Source: Alphaproteobacteria bacterium
Lineage (GTDB): Bacteria; Pseudomonadota; Alphaproteobacteria; RS24
Direction of reading: 5' to 3'
Length of the DNA stretch: 7,123 bases
Assembly: GCA_015163825.1 (NCBI GenBank)
Contig: JAAOIL010000148.1
Location: 1-7,123, forward strand
The translations under genes and the position numbers were made by a program. Under the pieces are notes generated by a model. The model did not search any database. It saw only the letters and a list, made by a program, of their open reading frames with translations, and was not told the DNA's origin. Below, piece after piece: positions 6,082 to 7,123 of the stretch (the first letter of the stretch is position 1; each line of letters begins with the position of its first letter).

Positions 6082-7123
6082 ATGACGATGACAAAAGATT
6101 TAGAACAATTACCACAAATAGATTTGGGGCTGGATAAAAATATCTCTGCCGCGCGCGTTGTGGTGGCGATGTCGGGGGGCGTGGATAGTTCCGTAGCGGC
6201 GGCGCTCGTGAAACGGGCGGGATATGAAACGATAGGCATCACCCTACAATTATACGACACTGCTGGCAGCCCTAGCAGGAAGGGGGCATGTTGCGCAGGA
6301 CAAGATATCCATGATGCCCGTATGGTGGCGGCGGGATTAGATATTCCCCATTATGTGTTGGATTACGAATCACGCTTCAAAGAAGGTGTGATGGATAATT
6401 TCGTTGAGTCTTATTTATCGGGCTATACCCCTATCCCTTGTATTCGCTGCAATGAGAGCGTGAAGTTTCGCGATTTACTCGCCCAAGCGAAAGAGCTGGG
6501 AGCAGATGCCTTGGTGACAGGGCATTATATCGCCACCACAAAAGAGGGGGATATGTGGCAAATGCATCGTCCGCGTGATTTGGCGCGCGATCAATCTTAT
6601 TTTTTATTTTCCACCACGCAGGAACAACTGGGCTTTCTCCGCTTCCCCCTCGCGCATTTAACCAAAGATGAAATACGAAATTATGCAACATTGCTCGGTC
6701 TTGTTGTGGCAGATAAACCCGATAGTCAGGATATTTGTTTCGTGCCCAATGGTGATTACGCTTCGGTGATTAAGCGATTGCGCCCCGATTGTAATCTGGC
6801 GGGGGATATTCGCCATGTTGATGGCACAGTGCTAGGGCAGCATCAGGGGGTGTTGCATTATACTATCGGGCAAAGGCGCGGGCTTGGGGTGGCGACGGGG
6901 GAGCCTCTTTATGTGGTCGGTATTGATGCTGCGGCGCGTCTCGTTATCGTCGGGGAGCGGAAGGATTTAGCAAGGCACAAGATATTCCTTGAAGAGGTGA
7001 ACTGGCTGGGCGACAAACCCCTATCGGGCACACCATTGCCCCTGCTGGCTCGTATTCGCTCCACAGGGGAACCAGCAACCGCAACGATAACCAAAGTAGA
7101 GGACAAAATCATCGTGGAACTAA
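6082..7123 (+). CDS. mnmA: tRNA-specific 2-thiouridylase MnmA, partial, C-terminus off the right edge
   Basis: From ATG 6082 the frame stays open for 347 codons plus one base. The enzyme adenylates and then thiolates U34 of tRNA-Lys, -Glu and -Gln, giving the 2-thio group of mnm5s2U, with sulfur delivered as a persulfide. The PP-loop ATP motif is AMSGGVDSSV at 29-38. CCAGQDIHDAR (70-80) is the form usual in alphaproteobacteria. The catalytic cysteine is C123 in PCIRCNESVKF, and the persulfide cysteine is C219 in DSQDICF. VTGHY (145-149) and LHYTIGQRRGLGV are also family motifs. The 20-odd residues before the PP-loop are a short extension common in this class. ATG 6088 is an alternative start; GAG at 6072-6074, seven bases before 6082, is a weak ribosome binding site. 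About 30-40 C-terminal residues of the beta-barrel domain are probably missing. It diverges from ctrA. Confidence 0.96.
   Translation, partial: MTMTKDLEQLPQIDLGLDKNISAARVVVAMSGGVDSSVAAALVKRAGYETIGITLQLYDTAGSPSRKGACCAGQDIHDARMVAAGLDIPHYVLDYESRFKEGVMDNFVESYLSGYTPIPCIRCNESVKFRDLLAQAKELGADALVTGHYIATTKEGDMWQMHRPRDLARDQSYFLFSTTQEQLGFLRFPLAHLTKDEIRNYATLLGLVVADKPDSQDICFVPNGDYASVIKRLRPDCNLAGDIRHVDGTVLGQHQGVLHYTIGQRRGLGVATGEPLYVVGIDAAARLVIVGERKDLARHKIFLEEVNWLGDKPLSGTPLPLLARIRSTGEPATATITKVEDKIIVEL

Noticed and set aside
1..7123. A defence system, biosynthetic cluster, prophage or other undescribed system.
   Set aside because: Every long frame is explained by a housekeeping or conserved alphaproteobacterial family, gene density is normal, and no repeats, integrase, transposase or compositional break is seen.

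Overview
The window looks like ordinary chromosomal core from an alphaproteobacterium. The evidence is an RpoH-type sigma-32, a CtrA-type master regulator, a DUF1134/EipA-like periplasmic protein, an MnmA with the alphaproteobacterial motif style, and a DUF6476-like small membrane protein divergent from an RluA-family pseudouridine synthase. The last arrangement is one I recall from Rhodobacterales-like genomes. Base composition is intermediate. I cannot place the organism below class level; marine lineages such as SAR116 or Rhodobacterales relatives are only a guess.

Layout: eight protein-coding genes, six on the minus strand and two on the plus strand, tightly packed. No stretch over 300 bases lacks a gene; the longest gap is the 110-base ctrA/mnmA divergent region. 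I see no tRNA, rRNA, CRISPR array, insertion sequence, prophage or other mobile element. Positions 1-1434 (minus) hold a sodium/solute symporter whose C-terminus runs off the left edge. It lies 13 bases downstream of rpoH (1448-2395, minus), which follows rluD (2413-3423, minus) by 17 bases. rluD and the plus-strand DUF6476-like gene (3422-3760) diverge from a shared CATG, so their start codons overlap. The DUF6476-like gene then runs 32 bases into the 3' end of a convergent eipA homologue (3729-4310, minus). Upstream of eipA on the minus strand are cysQ (4319-5179) and ctrA (5222-5971). Divergent from ctrA is mnmA (6082 to the right edge, plus, C-terminus missing).

How the genes may work together: two minus-strand transcription groups are likely, rluD-rpoH-symporter and ctrA-cysQ-eipA. 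The first joins ribosome modification, the heat-shock sigma factor and a transporter. A sequence upstream of rpoH fits the alphaproteobacterial sigma-32 promoter consensus, suggesting RpoH autoregulation, and it sits so close to the ATG that the transcript may be leaderless. The second group puts an EipA-like envelope protein two genes downstream of CtrA; eipA is known to be CtrA-controlled in Brucella. I found no clearly undescribed system. The points of interest are regulatory architecture and gene overlap.
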